Assembly (NCBI GenBank): GCA_022653695.1
Contig: JALCSW010000003.1
Span: 1 to 64,000 of the forward strand
DNA: 64,000 nucleotides
Source: Bacilli bacterium
GTDB lineage: Bacteria > Bacillota_I > Bacilli_A > RFN20 > CAG-826
Direction of reading: 5' to 3'
How positions within the stretch are numbered: the first letter of the stretch is position 1; each line of letters opens with the position of its first letter. This document shows positions 16,529-25,042 of the stretch, piece after piece. Both the position numbers and the translations under genes were made by a program. The notes beneath the pieces were generated by a model, which was given only the letters and a program-made list of their open reading frames with translations, did not search any database and was not told where the DNA came from.

Positions 16529-17095
16529 ATGAAAACACTCATTGTCTACGCTCATCCTTACGAAGGAAGCTTCAACCATTTCGTCCTTGGGCGAGTCGAA
16601 GATCTGCTCGCTTCGGCAGGCAGGGAAACCGATCTTATCGATCTGAACAAGGATGGCTTCGATCCGGTCATGCACGGGGAGGATCTCCGCCTTTTCTCCA
16701 AAGGCGATTACCACGACAGACTGGCCGCCGACTATTCGGCCCGTTTGCTTTCCTCCGACGAATTGGTCCTCATTTTCCCGGTTTGGTGGTACGGTGTGCC
16801 GGCGATCATGAAGGGGTTCTTCGACAAAGTTTTTCTGAAAGGCCGCGTCTATGACGAGGTCGACCATAAGCTGACGGGTCTGCTAAAAATCAAGAGAGCG
16901 ACGATCCTCACGACCGGAAGCCTCGACAAGGAAGCCCTATCGGGCCTTGGCGACCCGATTGGAAACGCGCTCGCCCGCGGCACCCTTGGCTTAGTCGGAA
17001 TCAAAGACGTCGTTTGGATCCATTGCCCGCGGGTTCATCTTGAGGAGACGAGGATGGAGTTCCTTAAGGAAATCGACGGCCGTTTCGCCGAATAA
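16529..17095 (+). CDS. NAD(P)H-dependent oxidoreductase, flavodoxin-like fold
   Basis: The start at ATG 16529 follows AAGGAGAAGGG, giving 188 residues. It begins LIVYAHPYEGSFNHFVL, the phosphate-binding region of the flavodoxin-like fold-2 family (quinone reductase/KefF type). It contains LIFPVWWYGVPAIMKGFFDK, the conserved active-site loop. It probably carries FMN or FAD and reduces quinones or similar compounds with NAD(P)H in the cytosol. It is divergent from the DJ-1 gene, which may point to shared control by oxidative or electrophile stress (inference). Confidence 0.85.
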   Translation: MKTLIVYAHPYEGSFNHFVLGRVEDLLASAGRETDLIDLNKDGFDPVMHGEDLRLFSKGDYHDRLAADYSARLLSSDELVLIFPVWWYGVPAIMKGFFDKVFLKGRVYDEVDHKLTGLLKIKRATILTTGSLDKEALSGLGDPIGNALARGTLGLVGIKDVVWIHCPRVHLEETRMEFLKEIDGRFAE

Positions 17096-17233
17096 AAGCG
17101 GGCCTTCTTTCGAAAAAACGCCTCCTTGGCCTTTTCCTCAGACAGTTTCTTGTCCCATTTTACCCTTTCGGGCGGGGGCATTTGCCTCAAAGCCCTTTGA
17201 AAAAACCGATATTCGAGTATAGTTAATAGACGT

Positions 17234-17872
17234 ATGAGAGTATTCAGCAAAAACCAGTTGCAACGCTACCCGATTTACCTCAAGTTCTTCAAAGAGCTGC
17301 AGGCGGAGGGGACGGAGAACATCTCATCGCCCAAAATCGCGCGGGCCCTGGGATACAGCGAAGAGCAAATCCGCAAGGACCTGCAAGCCGTGAGCGACAG
17401 CGCCGGCCGTCCGAAGAAAGGCCGGAGCGTCGATAAACTCATCGACAACATCGAGAGTTTCTTGGGGTATCGTGGGAAAACGGAGGCGTTTTTATTGGGA
17501 ACGGGCCACTTGGGGGCCGCCCTTTTGAATTATCCTGGCTTTCAGGAGATGGGGCTCTCCATTACCGAAGGCTTTGACGTCGACATCGGCAAAATCGGGA
17601 AAACCGTGGGGAGCAAATCCGTTTTGGACATTCGGGATCTGCCGACCGAAATGGCTAGGCGTCATTGTCGGATCGTCGTCCTTGCCGTGCCGGCTCCCGT
17701 CGCGCAGAAAGTGGCCGATTTCGCCATCGGATGCGGCGCTTTGGGGATCTGGAATTTCACCCCGGCCCATATCAACGTTCCCGACGGGGTCGTGATCGAA
17801 AACGTGAATTTGGCCTCTTCCCTAGCCGTCCTCAACCATCGCCTTAACGAAAAAATGGCGAGACGCCATTAA
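17234..17872 (+). CDS. rex: Redox-sensing transcriptional repressor Rex
   Basis: This 212-residue protein has an N-terminal winged helix (LQRYPIYLKFF, SSPKIARALGYSEEQIRKDL) and a Rossmann NAD(H)-binding domain with GTGHLGAALLNYPGF. The GIWNFTPA and ENVNLASSLAVLNHRL ending is typical of Rex. Rex represses fermentation and respiration genes when NADH is low and releases DNA when NADH is high. In this window ldh, an aldehyde dehydrogenase and the rnf operon are plausible targets, although I found no convincing TTGTG-N8-CACAA site before them. It is convergent with the RNA methyltransferase gene and overlaps its stop by four bases. Confidence 0.95.
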   Translation: MRVFSKNQLQRYPIYLKFFKELQAEGTENISSPKIARALGYSEEQIRKDLQAVSDSAGRPKKGRSVDKLIDNIESFLGYRGKTEAFLLGTGHLGAALLNYPGFQEMGLSITEGFDVDIGKIGKTVGSKSVLDIRDLPTEMARRHCRIVVLAVPAPVAQKVADFAIGCGALGIWNFTPAHINVPDGVVIENVNLASSLAVLNHRLNEKMARRH

Positions 17873-18573
17873 GACAGCAAAGCGTAAAGGCCGATTGAGA
17901 CCGCGTTGTCGAGGTTGAGCGAATCGACCGCGCTCGACTGAGGAATGCGAAGCGGTGTCCCCAATCCCAAAAACGAATCGTCGAGCCCTGTGGCTTCGTT
18001 CCCGAAAACGAGGCTGCAGGGCTTTTTCGCTTCGGCGTTTTTGAGACTTGTTTTGGCTTTGAGCATAAAAGGGTAGTAGGAGCGTTCGCCAGCCGTTTTC
18101 CGGTATTCGTCGAACGAATCGAAATAGGCGAAGGGCACCGAAAAGATGGCTCCCATCGATGAGCGGACGCATTTGGGGTCGAAGGCATCCGCCGCGGGCC
18201 TAATGATGGCGAGACCTCCGATCGAGAAGGCGGCGGCGCTTCGCAAAACGGTGCCAAGGTTTCCCATGTTGGAAGGGTTCACCAAGACGATATGGTTTTT
18301 GCCCGGGTCGAGTTTCGAGGAGAATTTCTCGAATTCCCCGATCGCCATGACGTTGCTCTTTTCGCCCAGACGGAAAATCTTCTCGTTGTTCTCGATGAGG
18401 GGGATCCCGTTTTTCTTGGCCAAAGAGGCCAGTTTGGCGTATGTTCCGTCCCGTTTTTGCTTGGGGGAGACGTAAATCGCCCTCGCGGCATGGGGCTTCC
18501 GGAAAAGAAGCTCGAAGCAAATCGTGGTGCCGAGGCAATAACTGAGGGTTCCGTCTCTGTCGTATTTGTGCAT
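17869..18573 (-). CDS. SpoU/TrmH family RNA 2'-O-methyltransferase
   Basis: A 234-residue SPOUT enzyme. Motif 1 is NPSNMGNLGTVLRSAAAF, motif 2 is LVFGNEATGLDD and motif 3 is IPQSSAVDSLNLDNAVSIGL. These form the SAM-binding knot and catalytic Arg region. The N-terminal 90 residues resemble a substrate-binding domain (FELLFRKPHAARAIYVSP). It methylates ribose in tRNA or rRNA, but the exact site cannot be told from sequence. It reads toward rex. Confidence 0.88.
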   Translation of the reverse strand: MHKYDRDGTLSYCLGTTICFELLFRKPHAARAIYVSPKQKRDGTYAKLASLAKKNGIPLIENNEKIFRLGEKSNVMAIGEFEKFSSKLDPGKNHIVLVNPSNMGNLGTVLRSAAAFSIGGLAIIRPAADAFDPKCVRSSMGAIFSVPFAYFDSFDEYRKTAGERSYYPFMLKAKTSLKNAEAKKPCSLVFGNEATGLDDSFLGLGTPLRIPQSSAVDSLNLDNAVSIGLYALLS

Positions 18574-18639
18574 GAGCCAATTATAAACTCGCCGGTCTTA
18601 AATGGGGAACCCCGCCTATATAAGGGTGGAGGGAAGCAT

Positions 18640-19014
18640 ATGGGGAACGAAAGTCTGAAGGTTGGTCGGATCAGCCGAAAAATCGAGAAGGCGGTGGGCC
18701 ATGAGTTCGGGAATGACGTCGGGGTCTATCTTTCAAACGAGGAACTCGACGCCTTCGCGAGAAAATGGCCCAAAACCTATTTGGGCCGCATCGAGGAAAT
18801 GGGGCGCATCATCGCCAAACCCGACTATGCGGCCTATTGCGCGAAAAAGAGGGTTCTTTTCCTTATCAAGGAATACATGAAGGATGGGGGCTTCCGCAAA
18901 GTGGCGATGGAAATCGGGGACGAAGGGAAGCTGTCGATGCGCCTCATCTACAATCTCAGCGACCTTAAAGCCAAGGAAATAGCGTCCGAAACCCCAATCA
19001 GCAAAATCGATTAG
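18640..19014 (+). CDS. PBECR-like (phage-type nuclease fold) protein, probably without the usual histidines
   Basis: ATG 18640 follows GGAGGG and gives 124 residues. The segment VYLSNEELDAFARKWP, then IIAKPDYAAYCAKKRVLFLIKEY and a C-terminal YNLSDLKAKEI follows the strand-helix order of phage barnase/EndoU/colicin-like (PBECR) domains. Members usually carry HI..RH at the position occupied here by DAFARKW, so catalytic residues seem lost. Function may be binding rather than cutting. The family assignment is from pattern memory and is moderate at best. It is convergent with the next minus-strand gene. Confidence 0.45.
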   Translation: MGNESLKVGRISRKIEKAVGHEFGNDVGVYLSNEELDAFARKWPKTYLGRIEEMGRIIAKPDYAAYCAKKRVLFLIKEYMKDGGFRKVAMEIGDEGKLSMRLIYNLSDLKAKEIASETPISKID

Positions 19015-19700
19015 GCGCGTCGCCGGAATTTGCCCGAGAGAAGATCGTTGATGAGAATCGCCAAGAAGGAAATGGCGGCCATCCCGGATAAAAGCCCCAC
19101 CATGGCGACGACGACCCCGTTCCAGCCCCCGTTGCCGGCCATAAGGGAACCCGACGCGCTGTAGAATGTTGGCCGCATCAGCTCATAGGGGAAGAAATCG
19201 TCCTGAAAGATGAAGTGGGCGAGTTCGCTGTAAACGATATAGAAGAGCGGATAGACGAGGTAATAGAGCCCATGCCGCCATTTGACCGTGCCTTTTTCGG
19301 CGAAGAGAAGCCAATCCAGCAAAGCGGCAAGGGGAAGCGCCGCGTGAGTCAAAAGGCAGGCAAGGCCCATTCCGTCGGCCCAAAAAACGCCATTGACCAT
19401 TGGGTAGAGGATCCAGTAACCGACCGCGTCGCCGACAAGGTAAACGACCGAAGCCAAGGTAAACGGCATATAAACGTAGGCCGCGACCCCGCTGATGCCG
19501 TGGCGGATGAGGTCGACCAAGTTGAAAATGAAGGCCAGAATCATGATGATGCAGGCGAAAATGGAGACTTCCGTCGAGAAATATATGAAGGGGCGCTCAT
19601 CTTTTAAGGGGCTTGCGAAAACGATGGCAAGGGTGGCGATGGCTAGAGAAACCTCGAAAGCGCGATAGATCAATGAGGCCAAACGATTGCGAATTACCAT
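19011..19700 (-). CDS. Pr6Pr-like polytopic membrane protein
   Basis: The ATG at 19700 gives 229 residues, and an upstream TTG at 19736 is possible. About six hydrophobic helices are present. WRHGLYYLVYPLFYIVYSEL is characteristic of the Pr6Pr family, small bacterial membrane proteins of unknown activity. The protein ends in a basic tail (SGKFRRRA). No strong ribosome site is seen for either start. Its stop overlaps the convergent PBECR-like gene by four bases. Confidence 0.65.
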   Translation of the reverse strand: MVIRNRLASLIYRAFEVSLAIATLAIVFASPLKDERPFIYFSTEVSIFACIIMILAFIFNLVDLIRHGISGVAAYVYMPFTLASVVYLVGDAVGYWILYPMVNGVFWADGMGLACLLTHAALPLAALLDWLLFAEKGTVKWRHGLYYLVYPLFYIVYSELAHFIFQDDFFPYELMRPTFYSASGSLMAGNGGWNGVVVAMVGLLSGMAAISFLAILINDLLSGKFRRRA

Positions 19701-19756
19701 ACCGCGATATTTTCTACCTTTTCGGCGGATTTTCAATGTTATATCATTAGCGGAAC

Positions 19757-20275
19757 ATGAAAACGAAGCTGACTTTGCTTGATGATCAGTACCGATTTGG
19801 CGGCACTCCCCATGTCCGAGAAATTTCGCGGGGGATCGTTTCGGACGGAAAGGGACGCTATGCCATCCACTATTTGGAACGGAACGATATTTTCGGATCC
19901 TATCAGTACTACGAGACCCCAGGTGGCGGCATCGACGCGGGGGAAACTCCTGAAGCGGCGGTCGTCCGCGAATGCCGAGAAGAAATCGGTTACCGCGTCA
20001 GAGTCATCGCTTCCTTGGGGGAGGTTGACGACGCCTACAATCTCATTGGGCGGACCAACCATAACCATTTTTATCTCTGCGAGCGTTTTGGCGAGAATAT
20101 GGGACCCCACTTTGTAAGTTTGGGTGACCGCGTGATCAAGAAGACCCTGTGGCTTTCGATTCCAGCGATCCTTGGACTCTATAGGAGAATGCCTGAGGAA
20201 GGGGTTCCCCTTTTGGTGAAAAGACGCGAAATGCCCGTTTGGGAACAGGCCCTCGTCGCGACAAAAGGAAAATGA
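19757..20275 (+). CDS. Nudix hydrolase
   Basis: The 172-residue protein carries a full Nudix box from Gly57 to Tyr79 (GGGIDAGETPEAAVVRECRE, then EIGY), which fits GX5EX7REUXEEXGU with Cys in the first hydrophobic place. These enzymes hydrolyse nucleoside diphosphates linked to another group, using Mg2+ held by the RE..EE glutamates. The N-terminal region resembles NUDIX proteins that clean nucleotide or sugar nucleotides, but the substrate is not predictable. It is followed by tRNA-His. Confidence 0.88.
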   Translation: MKTKLTLLDDQYRFGGTPHVREISRGIVSDGKGRYAIHYLERNDIFGSYQYYETPGGGIDAGETPEAAVVRECREEIGYRVRVIASLGEVDDAYNLIGRTNHNHFYLCERFGENMGPHFVSLGDRVIKKTLWLSIPAILGLYRRMPEEGVPLLVKRREMPVWEQALVATKGK

Positions 20276-20324
20276 GCGGAATAACTTGCCTAAATGGGCC
20301 CGAATGCCTAAACTAATACGCGCT

Positions 20325-20402
20325 GGCGGAATTGGTGAAGCGGTTTAACACAACCGGCTGTGAACCGGCCATGCACGGGTTCGATTCCCGTATTCCGCCC
20401 CA
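20325..20402 (+). tRNA. tRNA-His (GTG anticodon)
   Basis: Acceptor GCGGAAT pairs with ATTCCGC, with the extra 5' G(-1) opposite C73 that marks tRNA-His. The anticodon loop is CTGTGAA and the T arm is GGGTTCGATTCCC. CCA is encoded. Confidence 0.93.
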
Positions 20403-20415
20403 TATGACCAAAAAG

Positions 20416-20438
20416 CCTAGATAACATCTAGGTTTTTT
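20416..20438 (+). terminator. Terminator after tRNA-His
   Basis: CCTAGAT/ATCTAGG stem with a three-base loop followed by TTTTTT. The same stem follows tRNA-Ser at 63337. Confidence 0.8.
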
Positions 20439-20449
20439 CATTTTTCCGT

Positions 20450-20465
20450 ACCACACTTTTACCAC
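20450..20465. repeat. ACCAC-N6-ACCAC direct repeat downstream of tRNA-His
   Basis: ACCAC at 20450 and 20461 with 11-bp periodicity. It is one of three copies found beside tRNA genes in this window, and the flanking 55 bp, including the terminator, resemble the copy at 63371. It may be an arm-type integrase site left by an element. Nothing else was recognised in 20466-20792. Confidence 0.45.
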
Positions 20466-20792
20466 AAATCCATTCCTATTGGATGTAGAACTGATGAAAA
20501 CGGCCAATTCGTGGATCAAAAGTTGAGCATTGCCTTTAGATGCATAACTTCACTGGTGAAAAAAGGCAGAAAATCCACCTCCGCACCCTATTAGAGCAAT
20601 GAAAATGATACGTTTTTGCATCAATGGCGAAAATAGATTGGTTTGCTTCCAATATCAGTTTCTTTTAGCGACCACGGGGCGGTCTTTTTGTCAAAGAACT
20701 CAAAGACCGCTTGGGGGGCATCCTTTAAAAAAACAAATCATTTTTACAAATGGCAACGAACGAAGACTATCATTGTGGGGAGCGTGAACGGA

Positions 20793-21299
20793 ATGGCAAA
20801 AGAAGAAATAAAGAACAGCGTTGAATATAAGTCGTTGGTGTTCGATGCGAAATATGCGTTGGCGGTTTTTGGGATTATTAGTTTCCTCGGTTTGCTGGTG
20901 GCGTTAGCGGTCGCGATGGCTAACGGCGATCTGGGCCTTGAGGCGTTTAAGGTTTCCTTGATCGCATGGGCGATCGCGGAAGCTTTCTTTGTCTTGGCTT
21001 TCGGATCGGCCCTCTTGTACATATTAAACAAGGCCCACGGGTTCCTGAAAAATTATGAAAAGTATAAGCCATATGAAGCGACGCTGGACAATCCGTCGAC
21101 TTCATACGCGGTTCGCGCCAGCGCGGTTTATTATACCGTCGCGATAAATTTGGGAGCGACATCGAAAGAAGTCAAAGCCGAGCCTCGCTTTTCCAGTTCC
21201 ATGTTTACAAAATTCGATATCAAGGATTTCAACAACAAAAAGGTTTTGGGATTGTACGACGAGAGAAGAGAGAGGTTCTACATCGTTCGAGTCATTTAG
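20793..21299 (+). CDS. Two-pass membrane protein, unknown function
   Basis: The 168-residue product starts at ATG 20793 (GGGGAG about eleven bases upstream). GTG 20784 is an in-frame alternative. Two hydrophobic helices lie at about 25-47 and 56-80. They are followed by a soluble C-terminal domain of about 85 residues with several aromatic and charged positions, which ends ERRERFYIVRVI. No family was recognised. It lies downstream of tRNA-His and the candidate integration scar, so it might be acquired. Confidence 0.6.
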   Translation: MAKEEIKNSVEYKSLVFDAKYALAVFGIISFLGLLVALAVAMANGDLGLEAFKVSLIAWAIAEAFFVLAFGSALLYILNKAHGFLKNYEKYKPYEATLDNPSTSYAVRASAVYYTVAINLGATSKEVKAEPRFSSSMFTKFDIKDFNNKKVLGLYDERRERFYIVRVI

Positions 21300-21472
21300 T
21301 TTGTCAGCCTAATGGTTTTTCGACGATTTTCGAAACCGAAAAACGAAAAATTATGCCTTGTCCTAAACGCCACATAACTCTAGGAAAAGAAACCGAATCC
21401 CAACTTGATTGAGGCTCCTTTTTTCAAGGGGAAGGAGAAAACCATCAAGCGAGCGGAAGGCATTATGCCGCT

Positions 21473-22105
21473 TTACTGGCGGATGGCTTTCTTCTCTTCG
21501 GGCGTGAGGCTGGCGTAGAAGACATCGCGGGTGCCTTGGAGCCCGCCGATAATAAGCGACACCATGATTTTAACGGTCAGCATATCGGCTCTGACCTCGC
21601 CTTTGGCGACTTTATAAGCGAAGAGTTCAAAGACGTCATAGCAAACGGGAATCAATGTTTTGCGGACCGAATCGGCCATGTCGGGGTCCTGAATGGTCGC
21701 GAGCAGCGCTTTGGTGAAGTGGTTGAGGTAAGCGTCGCCCTCAGGGCTTGAGAAGGACTTTTGGTGGGAGCTGTTGCGATAATTGAACGCGTAAATGACT
21801 TCCTCGCGGTGGGTATCCGAGAGCTGAAGCACGCGAAGCAGTTCGCCTTGAAGGTAATCCGACTGGTTTTTCTCGTCGACATCACGCAAAAGGCGACCCG
21901 CGTAGATGTTGGCAAGGATTCCTTTATAGGCGGCAAGCAACAGCCTTTCCTTCGTCTTGAAATGCACGTAAATCGTCGGTTCGGTGATTTTGAGATCCTT
22001 GGCGATTCGTTTTGTCGATATGTTGTCAATTCCGTTCGTCGCTCCGTAATGGATCGTGAGTTTGATAATGCGGGCATCGAGATTCCGCAACGTTCTTCTG
22101 GCCAT
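21473..22105 (-). CDS. TetR family transcriptional regulator
   Basis: The 210-residue protein has a clear TetR helix-turn-helix (about 25-62; ISTKRIAKDLKITEPTIYVHF, then KTKERLLLAAY) and a helical ligand-binding domain. AGGAGGAG precedes the start. It is divergent from the CBS-domain gene at 22240. The AT-rich spacer between them probably holds both promoters. The ligand and target are unknown. Confidence 0.88.
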   Translation of the reverse strand: MARRTLRNLDARIIKLTIHYGATNGIDNISTKRIAKDLKITEPTIYVHFKTKERLLLAAYKGILANIYAGRLLRDVDEKNQSDYLQGELLRVLQLSDTHREEVIYAFNYRNSSHQKSFSSPEGDAYLNHFTKALLATIQDPDMADSVRKTLIPVCYDVFELFAYKVAKGEVRADMLTVKIMVSLIIGGLQGTRDVFYASLTPEEKKAIRQ

Positions 22106-22239
22106 ATTTCTCCTCCTGATATTTTATTGTTTATTAAATATATCATGGAATTTAGCCGTCATAAAATGAATATGCAATGAAAATTCATGATCGTTTGGGC
22201 GATTTGTTTCATTGGGGAAACGATGATAATATACAATTC

Positions 22240-22644
22240 ATGAACATCATTCCCTTGCTTACGCCGAAGAAGGAAGTCGAATACCTTTACGGCGATTTTT
22301 CCGTTCGCCAAGCCCTTGAAAAGATGGATTTCCATCGATTCGGCACCGTTCCGGTGATCGATAGAAACAACGGGCACTATCTTTGCAGTCTCAGCGAAGG
22401 CGATTTCCTGTGGTATTGGAAAGAACACGGCTTCCCCTTTGAGACGTTCGGCAAGTTGCCGTTAACCTCGATCAAGCCTTCCCGCGATATTCAAAGCGTG
22501 GGCGTCAATTGCCAAATCAAAGAGGTCTATCCTCTCGTCACCAGGCAGAATTTCGTTCCGGTGGTCGATGACCAAAATGTCTTCATCGGGATCATTCGGC
22601 GGCAATCGGTCGTGAACGCGCTTCTGAGCGAGAAAAACAAGTGA
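22240..22644 (+). CDS. CBS domain pair protein
   Basis: From ATG 22240 (preferred because family members begin close to LLTPKKEVEYLY) the product is 134 residues. ATG 22177 would add 21 residues of atypical sequence. Two CBS units are visible: YGDFSVRQALEKMDFHRFGTVPVID, read together with the following loop, and TRQNFVPVVDDQNVFIGIIRR. It resembles the stand-alone YkuL-type proteins. Such modules bind adenine nucleotides or cyclic di-AMP. What it controls is unclear. Confidence 0.75.
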   Translation: MNIIPLLTPKKEVEYLYGDFSVRQALEKMDFHRFGTVPVIDRNNGHYLCSLSEGDFLWYWKEHGFPFETFGKLPLTSIKPSRDIQSVGVNCQIKEVYPLVTRQNFVPVVDDQNVFIGIIRRQSVVNALLSEKNK

Positions 22645-22691
22645 ATGAAAAGGCGGCGGAATTCGTTTCCGTCGCCTTTTGAGAATATCCC

Positions 22692-23519
22692 TTAGAGTTT
22701 TTCGGCCGCTTTGACGGAACCGGGCAAGAAACTTTTCTCGACTTCCTCGATGGCGCCTTTGTCGGTGGCCTCGGCCAGGATCGGATCGATGGGAAGCTCG
22801 TCAAGGAGCGGGATTCCGTAGCGTTTCGCCACGAGTTGGCTCTTGTCTTCGCCATAGATGCGGATTTTCTCGCCGCAGTGGGGGCAACTGACATAGGCCA
22901 TGTTCTCGACGAGTCCAAGGAGCGGGATCTTCATCATTTTGCACATATTGACGGCCTTTTCGACGATCATGGACACGAGGTCCTGGGGGCTGGCGACGAC
23001 AATCACCCCATCGACGGGGATTTGCTGGAAGACGGTGAGGGGGACGTCGCCGGTTCCCGGGGGCATGTCAATGAGAAAGTAGTCGACCTCCCCATATATG
23101 ACGTTCGTGTAAAGTTGGCTCACCAAATTGGCGATGAGGGGGCCTCTCCATAAAACCGGGTCCGAGGCGTTGTCGAGAAGGCAATTGACTGACATCAAAC
23201 GCAGATCGTGCTTGGTTTTCATCGCGAAAATGCCGTTTTCGTCACCCATGGCTTGTCCTTTGACGCCGAAAGATTGCGGGATCGAGGGCCCCGTGACGTC
23301 GGCGTCCATGATAGCGACCTTATGGCCGGCTTTCGCGAGTTCGGCGCCCAATAGCGAGGTCACGAGCGTCTTGCCGACGCCGCCCTTTCCGCTGAGGACG
23401 GCGATGGTCTTGCCGATTTTCGTCTCGGCATGGGGCTTCAGTTTCTCGATTTTGCGGCTTTTGCAATCCTCTTCCGCGCAGGATGCGCAATCGTGGTTGC
23501 AATTCGTTTCAGTGCTCAT
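22692..23519 (-). CDS. Mrp/NBP35-type Fe-S cluster carrier ATPase
   Basis: This 275-residue P-loop ATPase has the deviant Walker A SGKGGVGKT (about 43-51), ADVTGPSIPQSFG, IDMPPGTGD and a C-terminal CPHC pair that bridges a [4Fe-4S] cluster in the dimer. An extra N-terminal Cys cluster (CNHDCASCAEEDC, residues 7-19) is like that of eukaryotic-type Nbp35 and many anaerobe homologs. It likely loads clusters onto Fe-S enzymes. The Rnf, radical SAM and rubredoxin-like proteins in this window are possible clients (inference). Confidence 0.92.
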   Translation of the reverse strand: MSTETNCNHDCASCAEEDCKSRKIEKLKPHAETKIGKTIAVLSGKGGVGKTLVTSLLGAELAKAGHKVAIMDADVTGPSIPQSFGVKGQAMGDENGIFAMKTKHDLRLMSVNCLLDNASDPVLWRGPLIANLVSQLYTNVIYGEVDYFLIDMPPGTGDVPLTVFQQIPVDGVIVVASPQDLVSMIVEKAVNMCKMMKIPLLGLVENMAYVSCPHCGEKIRIYGEDKSQLVAKRYGIPLLDELPIDPILAEATDKGAIEEVEKSFLPGSVKAAEKL

Positions 23520-23635
23520 TGTTCTGCTTCCTTTTTCCTAGTGGATTATACCTTACCGCGGCCTTCTTGTCATAGAATACGGCTTCGGGGCGGATTTCCT
23601 TTCCCTCGCTCTTCCCGTTGATTTAGGATAAGCGT

Positions 23636-23785
23636 ATGAATCCTTCCAAGGAACGGAGACGCAGCGAGCGAAGAAGCGACCGCACGGGCGAAGACATCGA
23701 CATGCTCCGCGAGCGGGAGCGGAGGGGCGGCTCTAACGATCGCGCCCATAGCGATGCCTATAAGAACGATATCGATGGGGCTTAG
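23636..23785 (+). CDS. Possible small charged protein
   Basis: A 49-codon frame encodes a peptide almost wholly of charged residues (KERRRSERRSDRTGED...). It has no good ribosome site and its end overlaps the stop of the convergent pcp gene. It could be a small nucleic-acid-binding protein or a chance frame in GC-rich DNA. Confidence 0.25.
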   Translation: MNPSKERRRSERRSDRTGEDIDMLRERERRGGSNDRAHSDAYKNDIDGA

Positions 23786-24321
23786 GCGAGCAGATCGAGC
23801 AGGTCGTTGAGCAAGCGGATATCCTCTTCGAGCGGTACGCTTCCTTTTGCGGGCAGGTGAACGAATAGAGACGGGATCCCTGATGACAAGTCAAGGAAAT
23901 AGACGAGATTGCAGATAAAGCGGCCTGGGTCGAGGGAAAGCCGGCAGCGGTGCCCTTTTTCGGCAAGGGAAGGGCAAAGCCGGTCGGCGGGGAGCGGAGT
24001 TTCAAGGCGATATGGCATCTTCTTATCGATCGTTTCGCCGGTTTTCAGGTTTCCGTCTTCGTCGGGAACCGTGGCCTTCATGCGATTATAGGCATATCGC
24101 TCAAGGGTTGCCTCCTTCCGCCCGCCGGCGAGGCCAAGCGAAACGATGAGGTTGGGCTTGCGCGTGATGAGGGCTTCCCTTAACGTCGAGCGCGATCGTT
24201 CGTAACTGACGGGCAAAACGATGGTGGAAACCCCTTTTCTTTCCAAAAACGGCAAAACGTCCATGGAGGGGTTATCCGTTCCCCCGCCAAAAGGTTGAAA
24301 GCCACTCACGAGGATTTTCAT
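23782..24321 (-). CDS. pcp: Pyroglutamyl-peptidase I
   Basis: The 179-residue cysteine peptidase removes N-terminal pyroglutamate from peptides. The family signatures are in order: SGFQPFGGGTDNPS, LGLAGGRKEATLERYAYN with the catalytic Glu, PGRFICNLVYF with the nucleophile Cys, and LFVHLPA with the catalytic His. It is shorter than typical enzymes (about 200-215), with compact loops. With PepC and PepT it suggests active peptide use. Confidence 0.92.
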   Translation of the reverse strand: MKILVSGFQPFGGGTDNPSMDVLPFLERKGVSTIVLPVSYERSRSTLREALITRKPNLIVSLGLAGGRKEATLERYAYNRMKATVPDEDGNLKTGETIDKKMPYRLETPLPADRLCPSLAEKGHRCRLSLDPGRFICNLVYFLDLSSGIPSLFVHLPAKGSVPLEEDIRLLNDLLDLLA

Positions 24322-24367
24322 GAGTTAAGTTTAGCCCAAACGCGGGATTTCATAGTAAGATATTGCC

Positions 24368-25012
24368 ATGGACAACCAACAAACGCCTCGCGATCCTTTG
24401 GCGGAATTCCGCTCGCGCCTCAATCTCTATTCCTATGTTTGTCAGATCGTTTTCGTTTTTCTCGACCTGCTCGTCGCCGGAGTCTCGCTCATCGTCGCCC
24501 ATGACGCCGGAGCCAATCTCGTTTACCTTTGGGTCGGCTTCGGAGGCGCGGTCTTCTCGCTCGTCCTCCTCGCCGTCCTCTCCGCCCTCTATTTCGTCGG
24601 GGATGAGGAGGAACGCAATTCCCTCGGCCGCATCAAAGCCTCGCTTTTCGTCCGCATGGGGTTGCGGATCGTGGGTTTGCTGATCATGGCGGCTTTCCTG
24701 CTTCATTTGGGCCTTGTGAGCCAAGGCGATTCGAATTGGGGCGGATTCCTTTATGTCTATTCGGTTCTGGGCCTCATCGTGAGCGGCCTCGCCCTCATCT
24801 ACTCGATTTGGAAAGCCGCCTGGATCAAAGAGAACCCGGAGCGTTACCAAAGCGTTTACGGTCGCGTTGGGTCCCCGCGCGAAGTGGCGAAGAAAGAGCC
24901 GAGGGAAAAAGACTTCTCGACCCCTTCGCCCAAGAGGAAAAGATCCGCCAAAAAAAAGAAAACGGCCGATGGCCACGACATCATCGAGGTCGATTCGCAC
25001 GAGAAAAACTGA
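24368..25012 (+). CDS. Four-pass membrane protein with basic C-terminal tail
   Basis: The 214-residue protein has four hydrophobic helices at about 22-45, 49-78, 98-118 and 126-146. A strongly basic cytoplasmic tail (KRKRSAKKKK) then ends with acidic residues. No known family was recognised. It is divergent from pcp and convergent with the amidohydrolase gene. Confidence 0.65.
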   Translation: MDNQQTPRDPLAEFRSRLNLYSYVCQIVFVFLDLLVAGVSLIVAHDAGANLVYLWVGFGGAVFSLVLLAVLSALYFVGDEEERNSLGRIKASLFVRMGLRIVGLLIMAAFLLHLGLVSQGDSNWGGFLYVYSVLGLIVSGLALIYSIWKAAWIKENPERYQSVYGRVGSPREVAKKEPREKDFSTPSPKRKRSAKKKKTADGHDIIEVDSHEKN

Positions 25013-25042
25013 AAAAACGGTCCTTTGGTCAAAGGCTTTGCT

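Noticed and set aside
17234-17872. Rex operator sites upstream of ldh or rnfC
   Set aside because: I looked for TTGTG-N8-CACAA-like palindromes before both and saw none convincing, so direct Rex control is left as inference only.
20313-20519. Minus-strand frame reading through tRNA-His
   Set aside because: The peptide (GGIRESNPCMAGS...) is the well-known spurious translation of a tRNA gene.
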